Assembly (NCBI RefSeq): GCF_001613105.1
Contig: NZ_BDBS01000004.1
Coordinates: 186,001 to 250,000, forward strand
DNA from: Nocardia pseudobrasiliensis NBRC 108224
GTDB lineage: Bacteria; Actinomycetota; Actinomycetes; Mycobacteriales; Mycobacteriaceae
Direction: 5' to 3'
Length of the DNA: 64,000 nt
In this document: piece by piece, positions 35,047-44,365 of the stretch
Numbering within the stretch: position 1 is the first letter of the stretch
How the letters are laid out: every line of letters begins with the position of its first letter
Notes under the pieces: model-generated
Told to the model about the DNA's origin: nothing
The model's database searches: none
What the model saw: only the letters and a program-made list of their open reading frames with translations
Made by a program: the position numbers and the translations under genes

Positions 35047-35913
35047 ATGGAACTCATGACTGCACACGACACCGCCGCCGTCCTGCGAGCGAGGATGTAC
35101 GGCAGCAACGATCTGAGCGCCAGTAGGTTGTTCTCCGGTCACTTCATCAACTTCGGATACTGGACCGGCGACATCACCACCGGCTCCATCACCACAGAGC
35201 AGAGAACCGCCAGCCAGGCCGACCTGTACCGGGAAACCTTGCGCCGAGCTCATGTCGGGCGCACCGACACCGTGCTGGAAGTCGGGTGCGGTATCGGTGT
35301 CGGCGCGGCGCTGGCCATGGCCGAATTCGGCCCGGACGAGTATGTCGGCCTCGACATCTCCGCCGATCAACTCGCCCGCGCGCAGCGGATCAACGCCGAT
35401 GTGCTTGCCGCACACCGAGGCCGACTGTCGTTCCGTCAGGGGTCGGCTCTCTCGATGCCGGTCGAGAGTACGGCCTTCGACGTCTGCCTCTCGATCGAGG
35501 CGGCACAGCACTTCGAGGATCTGGCAGGGTTCGCCGCCGAAGCGAACCGAGTCCTCAAACCTGGCGGCCTTCTGGTCGTAACGACATTCTTCACCACGAC
35601 CGACGACGCGGCCCGCCGCTTGGAGCCGTTGATCGAGACCATCCGCACCGGCATCGACGTCGTAACCCCGATCGAATCCTTCGCCACAACCCTTCGGACG
35701 ACCGGCTTCGGGCAGGTCGAGATCGAAGCGATCGGCGAGCACGTATGGCATGGATACGATGCCTGGATGCGACAGGTCGGGTTCGAGAACCGCTGGTGCC
35801 GAAACTGGCTGCGGGCCTATGAGGACGGCCTACTCGACTACTACGCGATCTCGGCAACCAAGTCGTCTCACCAAACGGCGCGGGAATCGTCGGTTTCCCA
35901 ATCGATCCAATGA
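35047..35913 (+). CDS. Class I SAM-dependent methyltransferase
   Basis: A 288-residue methyltransferase with the SAM loop VLEVGCGIGVGAALAM, YVGLDISADQLARA, QGSALSMP and the post-core LKPGGLLVVTTFF. The N-terminal segment SRLFSGHFINFGYWTGD is like methyltransferases of secondary metabolite loci. The substrate may be a phenol or carboxylate (unknown). The start is uncertain: ATG 35047 or ATG 35056; ribosome sites are weak. Confidence 0.87.
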   Translation: MELMTAHDTAAVLRARMYGSNDLSASRLFSGHFINFGYWTGDITTGSITTEQRTASQADLYRETLRRAHVGRTDTVLEVGCGIGVGAALAMAEFGPDEYVGLDISADQLARAQRINADVLAAHRGRLSFRQGSALSMPVESTAFDVCLSIEAAQHFEDLAGFAAEANRVLKPGGLLVVTTFFTTTDDAARRLEPLIETIRTGIDVVTPIESFATTLRTTGFGQVEIEAIGEHVWHGYDAWMRQVGFENRWCRNWLRAYEDGLLDYYAISATKSSHQTARESSVSQSIQ

Positions 35914-36112
35914 CCCTCGGGCAGAGGGCAATTGGTAGTAATCGCCGGTTCGTCGAGGACGTGGACGCAGGCGGCGAGCTGAGCAGGCCGAAAAAACCTC
36001 GGCGCACAGGGCCGCCTGCTCGATCTCCCATCGATGCGCGAAATAGACTGCGGCACTGAGTGTCCGGGATTCTCCTCGGTGTCTGTGGTGACGGCGGGTG
36101 TCGTCCTGCTGG

Positions 36113-36916
36113 TCAGCCGCTGATGTGGGCGGTGTTGTCGAGCCAGTGCTGGGCGAGGTCGCGGTCACCGTCGACACTGATGCCGGTCGCCTCGCGGTCG
36201 GTGAGCGGCAGTCGTCGGGTGAGGATCAGCAGCAGCGATCGAGCCGGACCGCTCACTGTCACATCGGCCTGCTGGATTCCGGGCTGCCACGCTGCCCCGT
36301 CGGACCGCCGCTCGACCGACCATGCGCCCGCGCCCTCGGCGATGTCGGTGGCCAGCCACTGCAACCGCTGCCCGGCGCCCCGAAGGGCGCGGGCGGATTC
36401 GGCACGTTGCATCTCCCAGGTCGGCGAGGTCAACATCGCGAAGTGATTCCCGATGAGTGCGGCGGCGATATCGGCGTCGATCTCGGCGTGTCGGTTCGCC
36501 GCGGCAGCGGCGTCGGCGCCGTGCACGACCGCCTCATTGAGCATGCTGGACAACCAGAATCGCGTCCCGGACCGCTCATCGCCCGCGGGGTTGAAGACGG
36601 GCGCGTCGAGCGCGTCATCGGCGCACGCGCCGCTGACCCGCTGCGCGGACTCCGACAGCCACGCCCGCCACTGCCCCGGGTCGGCGGGCAGGACGGCCAT
36701 CTTCGTGGGCAACTGTGCGGGGTCGGTAATGCGCCGCTCGATGATCTCCGCGACCCAGTGCTGGGTCTGGCCCACATGCTCGACCAGTTCGGTGACGGTC
36801 CACTTCGGCGCTGTCGGCACGATGGCGTCCGGCCCGGCCGCGGCGGCTGATTCCGCCAGCCGCCGGGTATGTTCGACGATCGCCCGCCGGACCTGTTCGG
36901 CGTTCAACTCGACCAT
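36113..36916 (-). CDS. MDMPI/DinB-fold (maleylpyruvate isomerase-type, mycothiol-dependent) protein
   Basis: A 267-residue protein with the MDMPI N-terminal helical bundle (KWTVTELVEHVGQTQHWVAEII; metal-site His in ELVEHVGQTQHW, later NEAVVHGADA) and a C-terminal SCP2-like part. It is a family of mycothiol-dependent isomerases and transferases found in actinomycetes. Specific reaction unknown. Confidence 0.82.
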   Translation of the reverse strand: MVELNAEQVRRAIVEHTRRLAESAAAAGPDAIVPTAPKWTVTELVEHVGQTQHWVAEIIERRITDPAQLPTKMAVLPADPGQWRAWLSESAQRVSGACADDALDAPVFNPAGDERSGTRFWLSSMLNEAVVHGADAAAAANRHAEIDADIAAALIGNHFAMLTSPTWEMQRAESARALRGAGQRLQWLATDIAEGAGAWSVERRSDGAAWQPGIQQADVTVSGPARSLLLILTRRLPLTDREATGISVDGDRDLAQHWLDNTAHISG

Positions 36917-37552
36917 TGCGATGCCCTCTCCCTAGGTTGGCTGTGCCGGATATGACCGGCCACGCCGGTGAAACTCATCGGTGGACACCGATACGGTCGC
37001 CGCCGTTCTCACGAATCCTGATCGCCGATGGGCTCCGAAATCTCCCGGTCGATCTGGCACCGACTGTCGTCCATCGCTCGCTGAATCTGCTCCTGCTGCC
37101 GATGATCACGCGCCAGGGCACGAATTCGCCTGGCCTCGATCCGATCCGCACGCGTCACTGTCGCGGCCCGGACCTGTTCGACCGTCCGCAGCGGTCGCTG
37201 CGACCCGAGATCGACAAGCCCGTAGTGCGCGCATGTTCCTCCAACTCCCACTCGAACGCTTCGAGCAACGTCTCGTGACCCGTTGGGGCAGGACATGTTC
37301 TGACGCGGCGGAATCCTTCTCCGAGCAGCGCTGGCCGGGAAAGGTTTGTCAGGTCCGGCGGCCCGCCGACCAGGTCGGCGACCCGCCCGGCCACCAGGAG
37401 CAGAGCGCGAACAGCACCGCGTAGGACTCCTGAATCCACTGTCCCTGAACCGAAGTCACGCTCAGATCCTCGATGATCGAGGGCAGGCTGACGTTCACGA
37501 TCGTGTGTCCACCACAATCATCGCCCCACCCAGGCAATGGACCCCGACGCAG
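36917..37552 (-). pseudogene. Gene-poor stretch with a decayed MFS transporter remnant
   Basis: About 636 bp without an intact gene. On the minus strand at about 37345-37540 two frames together spell TIVNVSLPSIIEDLSVTSVQ, QWIQESYAVLFAL and LLVAGRVADLVGG, the first two helices of an EmrB/QacA-type exporter, broken by frameshifts. No other helices follow. From 36917 to about 37340 I see only an unassigned fragment with no recognisable domain. Confidence 0.65.
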
Positions 37553-39046
37553 TCACCGACTGAACAACGGCAACCGTCCCCCCGCCTTGAGCCTGCGAAG
37601 ACCGCGGCCGAGAACGGGGTGGTCCCACAGGCTGGGTGGGGTGCGTTCGGGGTCCATCAGATCGTTTTCGGCGAGGGGACTGTCCTCGTGTTCGACGGTC
37701 TCGGGGTCGAAGCGCACGAGGGTACGGCCGGTGCCGCGCAATGTGTCGACGGTGCGCAGCAGTGACGAGGTTTCGGCGAATGTGGTGTCGAACCGGGCGG
37801 TGTCGGCGCCGAGGTGTTCACACAGCAGTTGGCGGCGAATACCGAGAATGATCTCGCGCAGCGCCGCGCCGTCGGTGGTGTCTGCGGTGACCTCGACGGC
37901 CAGGTCGCATTCGGTGTCGAAGCCCATGGAGCGATTGTTGAGGTTCGACGATCCGACCCGCAGCAGCCGATCGTCCATCACCAGTATCTTGGCGTGGACG
38001 TAGATCGGCGCACCCGCCTCGGTGACGGGGTAGTAGACGCCCAGACGATGCTCGGAGTCGGCCTGCCACAACAGATGCAGCAGGCGGCGGCGCGCACCGT
38101 CCATCACCTGTTGTTCCAGCCAGCCGTCGGCGTGCCGCGGTAACACCAGGACGATCTCCGGACCGTTGGGCTCGCGCAACCGCGCGGCGATCGCCTCGGC
38201 GAGGGTGCGCGAGGCGAGGTACTGGCTTTCGATGTAGAGCGTTCGGGTGGCGCCCGCGATCGCCGCCAGATACAGCGCCTCGATCTCCCGGACCTCGGCG
38301 CGGTCGGCGAGCTCGGGGAAGGTCCGCGCGATGCCGACATCGACCGATCGCATCGTCGGCGTCAGCCCATCGGGCCACGGTGTGTCCGTGGCGATCTCGT
38401 CGATCGCGGCCAACTGCTGTCCGGTCGCCGCCTTCCAGCGCGCCCGGGCCAGTTCGCCGATCGCCTTCGCCGCCGCACCGTCGACGGCGGTGGTCGCGTC
38501 GTGCCAAGGTCCGTACCGGTTGCCGTTCGGCGCTGTTCGGTAGTGGTTGTCGTCGCGGTGGTCGCTGGTGTCCCATCGGTCGACGGTCATATCGATGCCG
38601 CCGCAGAAGGCGAGCGCGTCGTCGATCACCACGATCTTCTGATGATGGGCCGATCCGAGGGGGTGCGCGCCGTCCATCTCCAAATGCAATCGCCGATCGG
38701 TCAGCCAATTGGCGATGAAGATCGGCGTCATCCCGCGGCTGATCGCCGCGAACGCGCCGACATTCCACTTCAGCAGATAGATGTCGAGATCCGGTCGCTG
38801 CTTGGGCAGCCAGGACAGGAACTCGCCCAGCCGATTCGGGCCGTCGAGGGTTTTCTCCCGCGGTTCGAACTTGATCCGGGTATCGAAATCCCAGCCGATC
38901 AGCACGATGCGCTTGCGCGCCTGCAACATCGCGGACTTGGCGTGGCGGAAATAGTCCGCCGCGTCGACAATGCACGCCAGCCGCTCGGCTCGAGCGACCT
39001 GCCAGCAGGTTTCGCCGGGAATGAGGATTTGTCGCGCGTCGCTCAT
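37553..39046 (-). CDS. Phospholipase D-family protein
   Basis: A 497-residue protein with two HKD-type motifs: HHQKIVVIDDALAFCGGID (residues about 168-186) and HAKILVMDDRLLRVGSSNLNNRS (about 370-392). It also has SESQYLAS-like and PRHADGWLEQQ segments. This is a bacterial PLD/cardiolipin synthase superfamily enzyme that hydrolyses or transfers phosphatidyl groups. No signal peptide is visible. ATG 39046 is taken as the start because the family match begins there (GETCWQVARAERLACIVD). Confidence 0.92.
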   Translation of the reverse strand: MSDARQILIPGETCWQVARAERLACIVDAADYFRHAKSAMLQARKRIVLIGWDFDTRIKFEPREKTLDGPNRLGEFLSWLPKQRPDLDIYLLKWNVGAFAAISRGMTPIFIANWLTDRRLHLEMDGAHPLGSAHHQKIVVIDDALAFCGGIDMTVDRWDTSDHRDDNHYRTAPNGNRYGPWHDATTAVDGAAAKAIGELARARWKAATGQQLAAIDEIATDTPWPDGLTPTMRSVDVGIARTFPELADRAEVREIEALYLAAIAGATRTLYIESQYLASRTLAEAIAARLREPNGPEIVLVLPRHADGWLEQQVMDGARRRLLHLLWQADSEHRLGVYYPVTEAGAPIYVHAKILVMDDRLLRVGSSNLNNRSMGFDTECDLAVEVTADTTDGAALREIILGIRRQLLCEHLGADTARFDTTFAETSSLLRTVDTLRGTGRTLVRFDPETVEHEDSPLAENDLMDPERTPPSLWDHPVLGRGLRRLKAGGRLPLFSR

Positions 39047-39167
39047 GGGTACATCAGTTCTCTCGTCCGGCCGAACACCTGTCCCCGCAGGTGAACGCTT
39101 CACACTACTGCGCGGCCGCTTGCCCCTCGATGCCAGTATCGGCCCCGCCGCCGAGTGGCCGACCCGA

Positions 39168-39851
39168 TCATCGGCGCGGAATGCGATCGTGGACGGTGAG
39201 CACCAGATGCTCGACGTGTCGGCGCAATTCCTGAGAGATCGGCGGCAACGTGTGCAGCTCAGCGAGTAGTTGCGCCGCGATATCACGGACTTTGACGTTG
39301 GTTTCCTGAGAGCGCCACCGCAGCAATCCGAACGCGTGATCGGCATTGAGCCGAAACAACCCCATCAGAACGCCCTTGGCCTGCTCGATGGCCGACCGGC
39401 CGCGCAATATTTCCGCCAACTCCGACGTGAAGAACTCGTCACGCTGACCGGCGATCAGGTCCGTGAGATCGACACAGTAGCCGACTATCCCCGCCACCGA
39501 ATCCCGTTCTCCGAGAACGCGATCGGCGACGACGACTATCGATCGCAGACCCCCGCCGCGGGGAACGATGCGGTGAAACACCGAGAAGGTTCGGCCCGTT
39601 TCGAATCCCGAAACGAGGTCCTCGACGATATCGCTACGACCACCACGGTGCTGATGCCGCCGCAGCAGCTCGGCGCTGGGCTGGACCTCGCCCGGACGAT
39701 AGCCGAACAGGTGGTACAGCTCGTCCGACCATTCCCAATGGTCCTCGGCGAACACATGGCGAAAACTGCCTACGGACAGCCGTTTCCCGCTGCCGAAATC
39801 GTCGCCGTACTCCTCGGTCGGTTCGATCGGCGTGATCGATTGATCACTCAC
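39168..39851 (-). CDS. PAS-ANTAR domain antiterminator regulator
   Basis: A 227-residue protein. The PAS domain (residues about 35-130) contains WEWSDELYHLFGYRPGEVQPSAELL. A C-terminal ANTAR domain has GRSAIEQAKGVLMGLFRLNADHAFGLLRWRSQETNVKVRDIAAQLL. ANTAR domains bind RNA hairpin pairs and prevent termination, often in response to a PAS-sensed signal. No partner kinase is nearby. The start is GTG 39851. Confidence 0.9.
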   Translation of the reverse strand: MSDQSITPIEPTEEYGDDFGSGKRLSVGSFRHVFAEDHWEWSDELYHLFGYRPGEVQPSAELLRRHQHRGGRSDIVEDLVSGFETGRTFSVFHRIVPRGGGLRSIVVVADRVLGERDSVAGIVGYCVDLTDLIAGQRDEFFTSELAEILRGRSAIEQAKGVLMGLFRLNADHAFGLLRWRSQETNVKVRDIAAQLLAELHTLPPISQELRRHVEHLVLTVHDRIPRR

Positions 39852-40172
39852 GCAATGTCGCCCTTCGGGCTCGATGGACGCTTCGCGCCCTCCTGCGCCG
39901 CTCAGTTCTCGACGACGAACCGAGGGATGAGCCTATACGATCCCATCGGCATACCCGAATCGGCCCGGCGAGTTGCGGATTCGGTCTCCCCCGGACCATC
40001 AAGCTTGTTGTTCGCCGCCACCGGTGTCGGCGCGGGTTGGTCTCGATCTGCTGGTTTGGCCGCGAGTTCGGCCGGGAACTCCGCGGTTTTGTGTGATCAT
40101 CACCGAAACCGTCATTGCCTCCAAAGAGGCAACGCGCCCACCAGGTTTTCATGAAACGGAGGAAGTCCGAAC
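39852..40172. other. Intergenic region with a short hairpin
   Basis: 321 bp without a gene between the divergent PAS-ANTAR and small-protein genes. TTGCCTC-CAAA-GAGGCAA (40115-40132) forms a 7-bp stem shortly before the small gene at 40173. Not a clear ANTAR target, because the loop lacks the A1/G4 hexaloop pattern. Confidence 0.45.
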
Positions 40173-40394
40173 GTGTCCCAAACGCGAGAAACCTCCTTGT
40201 CGAAACGAATCGGCTTCGGCCCCAACGTGATCGACGGACAGTCGGCACTCGATCGGCACAATCGCACGGTGCATCTGGTCAGCCGCGTCGCCCCGGGTTT
40301 GTCCGATACCGCACTCGACGAGCTCGCCGCGTTCGCCGACCGGCTGCGCCACGAGGAAGGTCTGCCGCCGATCCGGCTCACCGCCCGTTGGTGA
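40173..40394 (+). CDS. Small conserved-looking protein (73 residues)
   Basis: GTG 40173 follows GGAGGAAG with about 8 bases spacing. The product contains RIGFGPNVIDGQSALDRHNR and ends DELAAFADRLRHEEGLPPIR, soluble with a C-terminal amphipathic helix. No domain is recognised. The strong ribosome site supports expression. Confidence 0.6.
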   Translation: MSQTRETSLSKRIGFGPNVIDGQSALDRHNRTVHLVSRVAPGLSDTALDELAAFADRLRHEEGLPPIRLTARW

Positions 40395-40556
40395 ACGTGT
40401 ACGCCGGAAGCCGGTCCGGTTGATTCGGACTCGTGGTGCGGCAGGCGCGATGTCTGGCGCACCACGAGTTCTTCCGGGGCGCTGTCGCGGCATTGGCAGG
40501 GCCGGACGCAATCTCCGGTATCCTCGCTCGGTGGTTCTGGAAGGCAGCGACCAGGC

Positions 40557-40964
40557 ATGGGGATATCGATGGTGAAGTCCATCGCGTACCTGACGTTCGG
40601 TGGCGAGTTCGATCCCGAGCAGTTCCAGCGCCTCGTCGCGGAGCTCGGCGGAGTCCGGGACGCCCATGGCTGGGATGCCGTGCTACAGCGTGGGAGCTCG
40701 GTGGTCTGGATCGATATCCTGCCCGTCGCGCCGGAACGAAGGAATGAATTCGTCGAGGTCGAGCGGCTGCTCGGAGTGGTTCCGCACCATCAGGCGCTGC
40801 TGCATTGCTCATCGAGCGCCGAGTCCGAATGGTTGGCAGCGGAAATCGTCGTGGCGGCAGCGGCGAACTGGAACTCGATCTTGCGAGGGTTCGACGCGCA
40901 ACCGATCACCATGGCCGAACTCGACAAACGCATCGAACGGCGAACCCGGAGCCTGTTCCGGTGA
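40557..40964 (+). CDS. Uncharacterised small soluble protein (135 residues)
   Basis: The product starts MVKSIAYLTFGGEFDPEQFQ (if ATG 40569 is used; ATG 40557 gives four more residues). It has mixed alpha/beta composition with AAEIVVAAAANWNSILRGF and ends in a charged helix. No family is recognised. Same direction as the 40173 gene, 162 bp away. Confidence 0.55.
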   Translation: MGISMVKSIAYLTFGGEFDPEQFQRLVAELGGVRDAHGWDAVLQRGSSVVWIDILPVAPERRNEFVEVERLLGVVPHHQALLHCSSSAESEWLAAEIVVAAAANWNSILRGFDAQPITMAELDKRIERRTRSLFR

Positions 40965-40999
40965 CCGCAGGGTGCAGCAGTTTTATGAGGCGGATCGGG

Positions 41000-41401
41000 T
41001 CAGAACGATGAGCCGGTGCCGCCGAAGGGCCAGGGTGGAATCGGGCCGTTGTCGATCACCACATTTTCGTACCTGATCCCGAAGACAGGATTGGGCTCGC
41101 TGCACGAACCGCTGTGGTCACTCAGACAGGGTTCGCTGTGACTACCGCATCCACCGTTCACGCTCGTCGTCCTGTGCGCCGGAAGATAGGCCCGAGTGAC
41201 GCGCTGCACTCCGAGACCGCAATCGACGATCACGTCCACACGGTAGGTGTCGTCGGTCTCGTTGCGGCACCAGAAGTCGGTGCACGAAACCCACGGGGCC
41301 AACACGGCGGTCGTCGCAACGGCCTGGGGAGCGGTAATACCGAGAGCGATGGCGAACAGCGGACTGGTGAAACCCCACAGGGCCATCGATCGGGAGCGCA
41401 T
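41000..41401 (-). CDS. Small secreted Cys-containing protein
   Basis: A 133-residue protein with an N-terminal signal peptide (MRSRSMALWGFTSPLFAIALGITAPQAVA) and about eight Cys residues in the mature part (VSCTDFWCRNE, DCGLG, GGCGSHSEPC, SGSCSEP), suggesting disulfides. No family is recognised. It lies between the 40557 gene and the FAD monooxygenase. Confidence 0.6.
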   Translation of the reverse strand: MRSRSMALWGFTSPLFAIALGITAPQAVATTAVLAPWVSCTDFWCRNETDDTYRVDVIVDCGLGVQRVTRAYLPAHRTTSVNGGCGSHSEPCLSDHSGSCSEPNPVFGIRYENVVIDNGPIPPWPFGGTGSSF

Positions 41402-41561
41402 ATCAACCTCTCGTGCTTCGCATTCGAACTCGCGCTCGAATCTACCCGCACCGGATCGGCCTGCGAATAATCAGCACGACCATTCAGCGACCCCAATTAT
41501 GCTGGCTTGCAATCGATTTCAACATATGACTCTCCCCGCGCAGCCACGAGCGGGACCGATG

Positions 41562-42683
41562 TCAGGTGGAGGCGGGGGCGAAGGCGGGCAGCTTCTCGAG
41601 ACTGCTGCGCACGGCTTCGGCCCCGTACTCGAACATCCGCCGCTCGTAGTGCTCGACCGCGCCGCGCAGATCCAGGCGGCCTTCGTCGGCCTCGATCAGG
41701 CGGCGGCGCAGCAGGTCGGCATCGCGCAGCGCGGTGTTCGCGCCGTTGCCCCCGGTTGGGGAGGTGGCGTGGATCGCGTCGCCGAGCAGCGTGACCGGGC
41801 CGGACGCCCAGCGTTCACCCGGTTCCACCACCCGAATGGACAGCAGTGTGCTGTTGTCCGGATCGGCCTGCTCGATCAGCGCGCGCAGTTGCGGATGCCA
41901 GCCATCCATCCTGGAGAGCACGGCGTCCTGCGCGGACAGGTCCTGCAGCGAACCGTTCGGGGGCAGGATCATGACCCAGCGTACGTAGTCGCCGATATCG
42001 GGCAGCGTGACTTCGGGGGCCAGTTGCTCGGCGGCCTGCTTCGGTGGGGTACGGAAGCGCATCGCACCGAGCAGCAGGCTGACCCCGTCGCCTGCGATCT
42101 TCGAACCGTAAGCTTTGGACAGGGCGGCGAACTCGTCGGTCAGCGGGGTGCGGCCGATGACGAACCGAACGCCGGTGTCGGTCGGGATGGTCTGCGGCGA
42201 CAGCACTTCGCGGACCGCGGAATTGCCCCCGTCCGCGCCGACGAGCAGGTCGGCCGTGGCCGGGGCACGGCGGGCGAACCGGGCCCGGACGGTACCGTCG
42301 GCCGACACGTCGTAGCCGGTCAGCGCGGCATCGGTGTGCACCGTAACGCCGGTCAGCAGTAGGTGACGCAGTACCTGCCGGTCGACGACGATGCCGGTCC
42401 GGCCCGCGCCGAGCTTGCCGATCTCGTTCAGCCGCGGATCCAGGATCAGCTGCTCGGCGGCGGCAGGCATGACGATCTCGTCCAGCAGCGCGTGCCAACG
42501 CGTCGGGATGCAGTCGCGCACCGCCTGGAAACCGATCGGGTTCAGCACGAGCCGATAGCCCTGGAATCGCGCGACGATCCCCGGGTCACGCTCGAACACC
42601 TCGGCCTCGACACCGGCAACACCACGCAGACCCTGCGCAAGAGCCAGACCTCCCAGCCCGGCTCCGACCACGGCAACTCGCAT
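41562..42683 (-). CDS. FAD-dependent aromatic-ring monooxygenase (PHBH/group A type)
   Basis: A protein of about 373 residues with MRVAVVGAGLGGLALAQGL (Rossmann FAD loop), the middle motif DLLVGADGGNSAVRE and the C-terminal VTLLGDAIHATSPTGGNGANTALRDADLL. A flavin hydroxylase acting on phenols or polyketide-like substrates. ATG 42683 has AAGAGG 6 bases upstream. A perfect palindrome lies 27 bp upstream, suggesting repression by a regulator not encoded next to it. Confidence 0.88.
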   Translation of the reverse strand: MRVAVVGAGLGGLALAQGLRGVAGVEAEVFERDPGIVARFQGYRLVLNPIGFQAVRDCIPTRWHALLDEIVMPAAAEQLILDPRLNEIGKLGAGRTGIVVDRQVLRHLLLTGVTVHTDAALTGYDVSADGTVRARFARRAPATADLLVGADGGNSAVREVLSPQTIPTDTGVRFVIGRTPLTDEFAALSKAYGSKIAGDGVSLLLGAMRFRTPPKQAAEQLAPEVTLPDIGDYVRWVMILPPNGSLQDLSAQDAVLSRMDGWHPQLRALIEQADPDNSTLLSIRVVEPGERWASGPVTLLGDAIHATSPTGGNGANTALRDADLLRRRLIEADEGRLDLRGAVEHYERRMFEYGAEAVRSSLEKLPAFAPAST

Positions 42684-42709
42684 CATCAACCTCTTGAATC
42701 TCGACATTC

Positions 42710-42726
42710 GACGAACTTAGTTCGTC
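42710..42726. promoter_or_regulatory. 17-bp palindrome upstream of the FAD monooxygenase
   Basis: GACGAACT-T-AGTTCGTC is perfect around one central base. Nearby AAGTTCTACTCGGCGAACG repeats parts of it. TetR-like operator character; the regulator is unknown. Confidence 0.6.
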
Positions 42727-42785
42727 ACTGACGATCTAAGTTCTACTCGGCGAACGTAGAGCGCGTCAAGCGTGAACCTGGGCGA

Positions 42786-44114
42786 TCAGAGATCCGCCAC
42801 CGCGGAGCCGATCAGCGCTTGCGTTTCGGACACGATGGCGGCGCGGTTGCGCTCGAATTCGGGAGCGGACAACTGGGTCGGGTCATCCGGCAAACCGGTC
42901 AGGATCGGAGTATGGATATGTCCGCCGGGGACTCGCAATTCCAGCGCGTCACGCAGTAGCGTTGCGCGATAAGCGATTTCATTGGACAGGTAGTTGCCGC
43001 CACCACCACTGATCGCCACTGACGGCGTGCTCGGCCCGTCCGGCATCCGAGGGGCCAGATTCGGCAGTGTGGCCAGCCCGCATACGGTGGTCGCCGGAAG
43101 GAACGCCGGGGGCGGTAGCGGTATTTCGCGCACCACGCGATTGGCGACCACCGGGAATGGCGTGCTGGTCGCGGCCGCCATCGCGTCGACGGGCAGTGTC
43201 GAAACCGTCCATTGCGGACGCGGATTCACGGTGGGCACATCATCAGGAATCGGCGCGGGCCCGAGATAGCAGGCATTCTCGTTGTCGGGCGAATCGCCGC
43301 GAAATGCGCCATTGGTGTACTCGAGGGTGAACTCGCCGGGACCGCCCTGACTGATCGTGGCGAAGGCGTCGACCCGATTCGGCCCCGCGGTGAACGACGG
43401 CACAAGCGCGCGCTCGACCATCCCCGCGCCGAAATCTCGCCAACGCACCGGGAACAACGCGGCCTCGACCCGCGCCGGTCCGGCCGGGGTATCGATGACA
43501 GTCCCGTCCAATGCGAGAGCGGCTGCCCCGGAAGGGTTCGCGGTACGCACATCGCGGTCGAGCCCGAACGGATCGAATCCCGTGACAAGCACCCGCTTCG
43601 CCGAATCACCGCCGAAGTCCACATCGCGCTGCCCACGGCTGACGGAATCGAGGATATCGATCAAATGCTGCCGCTGGGTGCCGGTCACCGCGTCGGCGGG
43701 CGACCAACGACGTAACGCGGCGGCGAAGGCCAATCTGCTCCAATACAGCGGCCTGTCGTCACCGGCAGCGAGCGCACCCCGCGTTGTCCGGCCCTGTACA
43801 CGATCGACCGCCGACCGCCACAGCAGCGCCGACCGCCGCTCGACCACCGTGACCGCATCGGAATACCCTGAGCTACCGCACAACTCGGTCACGAACTCAC
43901 CGACAGCCCCACCGAAACCCGCCCGCAGAATGAACTGATCCGCGGGCGTGGCGCCGAGCCGGTTCTCCTCCGGACTGAGCGCCAGCGCATCGTTCAGGCA
44001 CGATGCCACCGGCACCCCACCGGTGTAGGAAACAGCGGCAGGCGCGGCAACGGCATTCGTGACCGGCACGCACGCCAGTACCAGGACACCCACAGCGATA
44101 CGCGACACCCTCAT
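42786..44114 (-). CDS. Secreted pyroglutamyl-peptidase I-like protein with Cys-to-Ser change
   Basis: A protein of about 442 residues with an N-terminal signal peptide (MRVSRIAVGVLVLACVPVTNAVAA). The C-terminal half matches peptidase family C15: KRVLVTGFDPFG, the Asn-Pro-Ser in TANPSGAAAL, FATISQGGPGEFTLE, and HIHTP for the catalytic His region. At the catalytic Cys (YVCN in the family) it reads NYLSNEIAYR, so Ser replaces Cys. The N-terminal half (about 160 residues) has no recognised family. It may be an inactive binding protein or a serine-dependent variant. Confidence 0.78.
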   Translation of the reverse strand: MRVSRIAVGVLVLACVPVTNAVAAPAAVSYTGGVPVASCLNDALALSPEENRLGATPADQFILRAGFGGAVGEFVTELCGSSGYSDAVTVVERRSALLWRSAVDRVQGRTTRGALAAGDDRPLYWSRLAFAAALRRWSPADAVTGTQRQHLIDILDSVSRGQRDVDFGGDSAKRVLVTGFDPFGLDRDVRTANPSGAAALALDGTVIDTPAGPARVEAALFPVRWRDFGAGMVERALVPSFTAGPNRVDAFATISQGGPGEFTLEYTNGAFRGDSPDNENACYLGPAPIPDDVPTVNPRPQWTVSTLPVDAMAAATSTPFPVVANRVVREIPLPPPAFLPATTVCGLATLPNLAPRMPDGPSTPSVAISGGGGNYLSNEIAYRATLLRDALELRVPGGHIHTPILTGLPDDPTQLSAPEFERNRAAIVSETQALIGSAVADL

Positions 44115-44365
44115 AAACCAACCCGGTCTCTCGCGATCCAGCTCGAACAAAATGCCTCCCCGTAGCGACACAACAGAACTTAGAACCTCACCGATCCGGC
44201 GGCGACAGTAAACCCCTGATCGCCCCACCCCCTCATCTGCCGGAGGACGGATCTACCGCTATCCGGAAGCGCCGCCGCGCCGAATCTCCCACCAGGGCTC
44301 GATCGAGGCCCGGACCGGACCACAAACCGAGGAGACTGCGTATGCGCATCGGCGTGTCTGTATTG

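Noticed and set aside
40115-40132. Hairpin as ANTAR target
   Set aside because: Only one stem, loop CCAAAG or CAAA, without the A1/G4 hexaloop pair.
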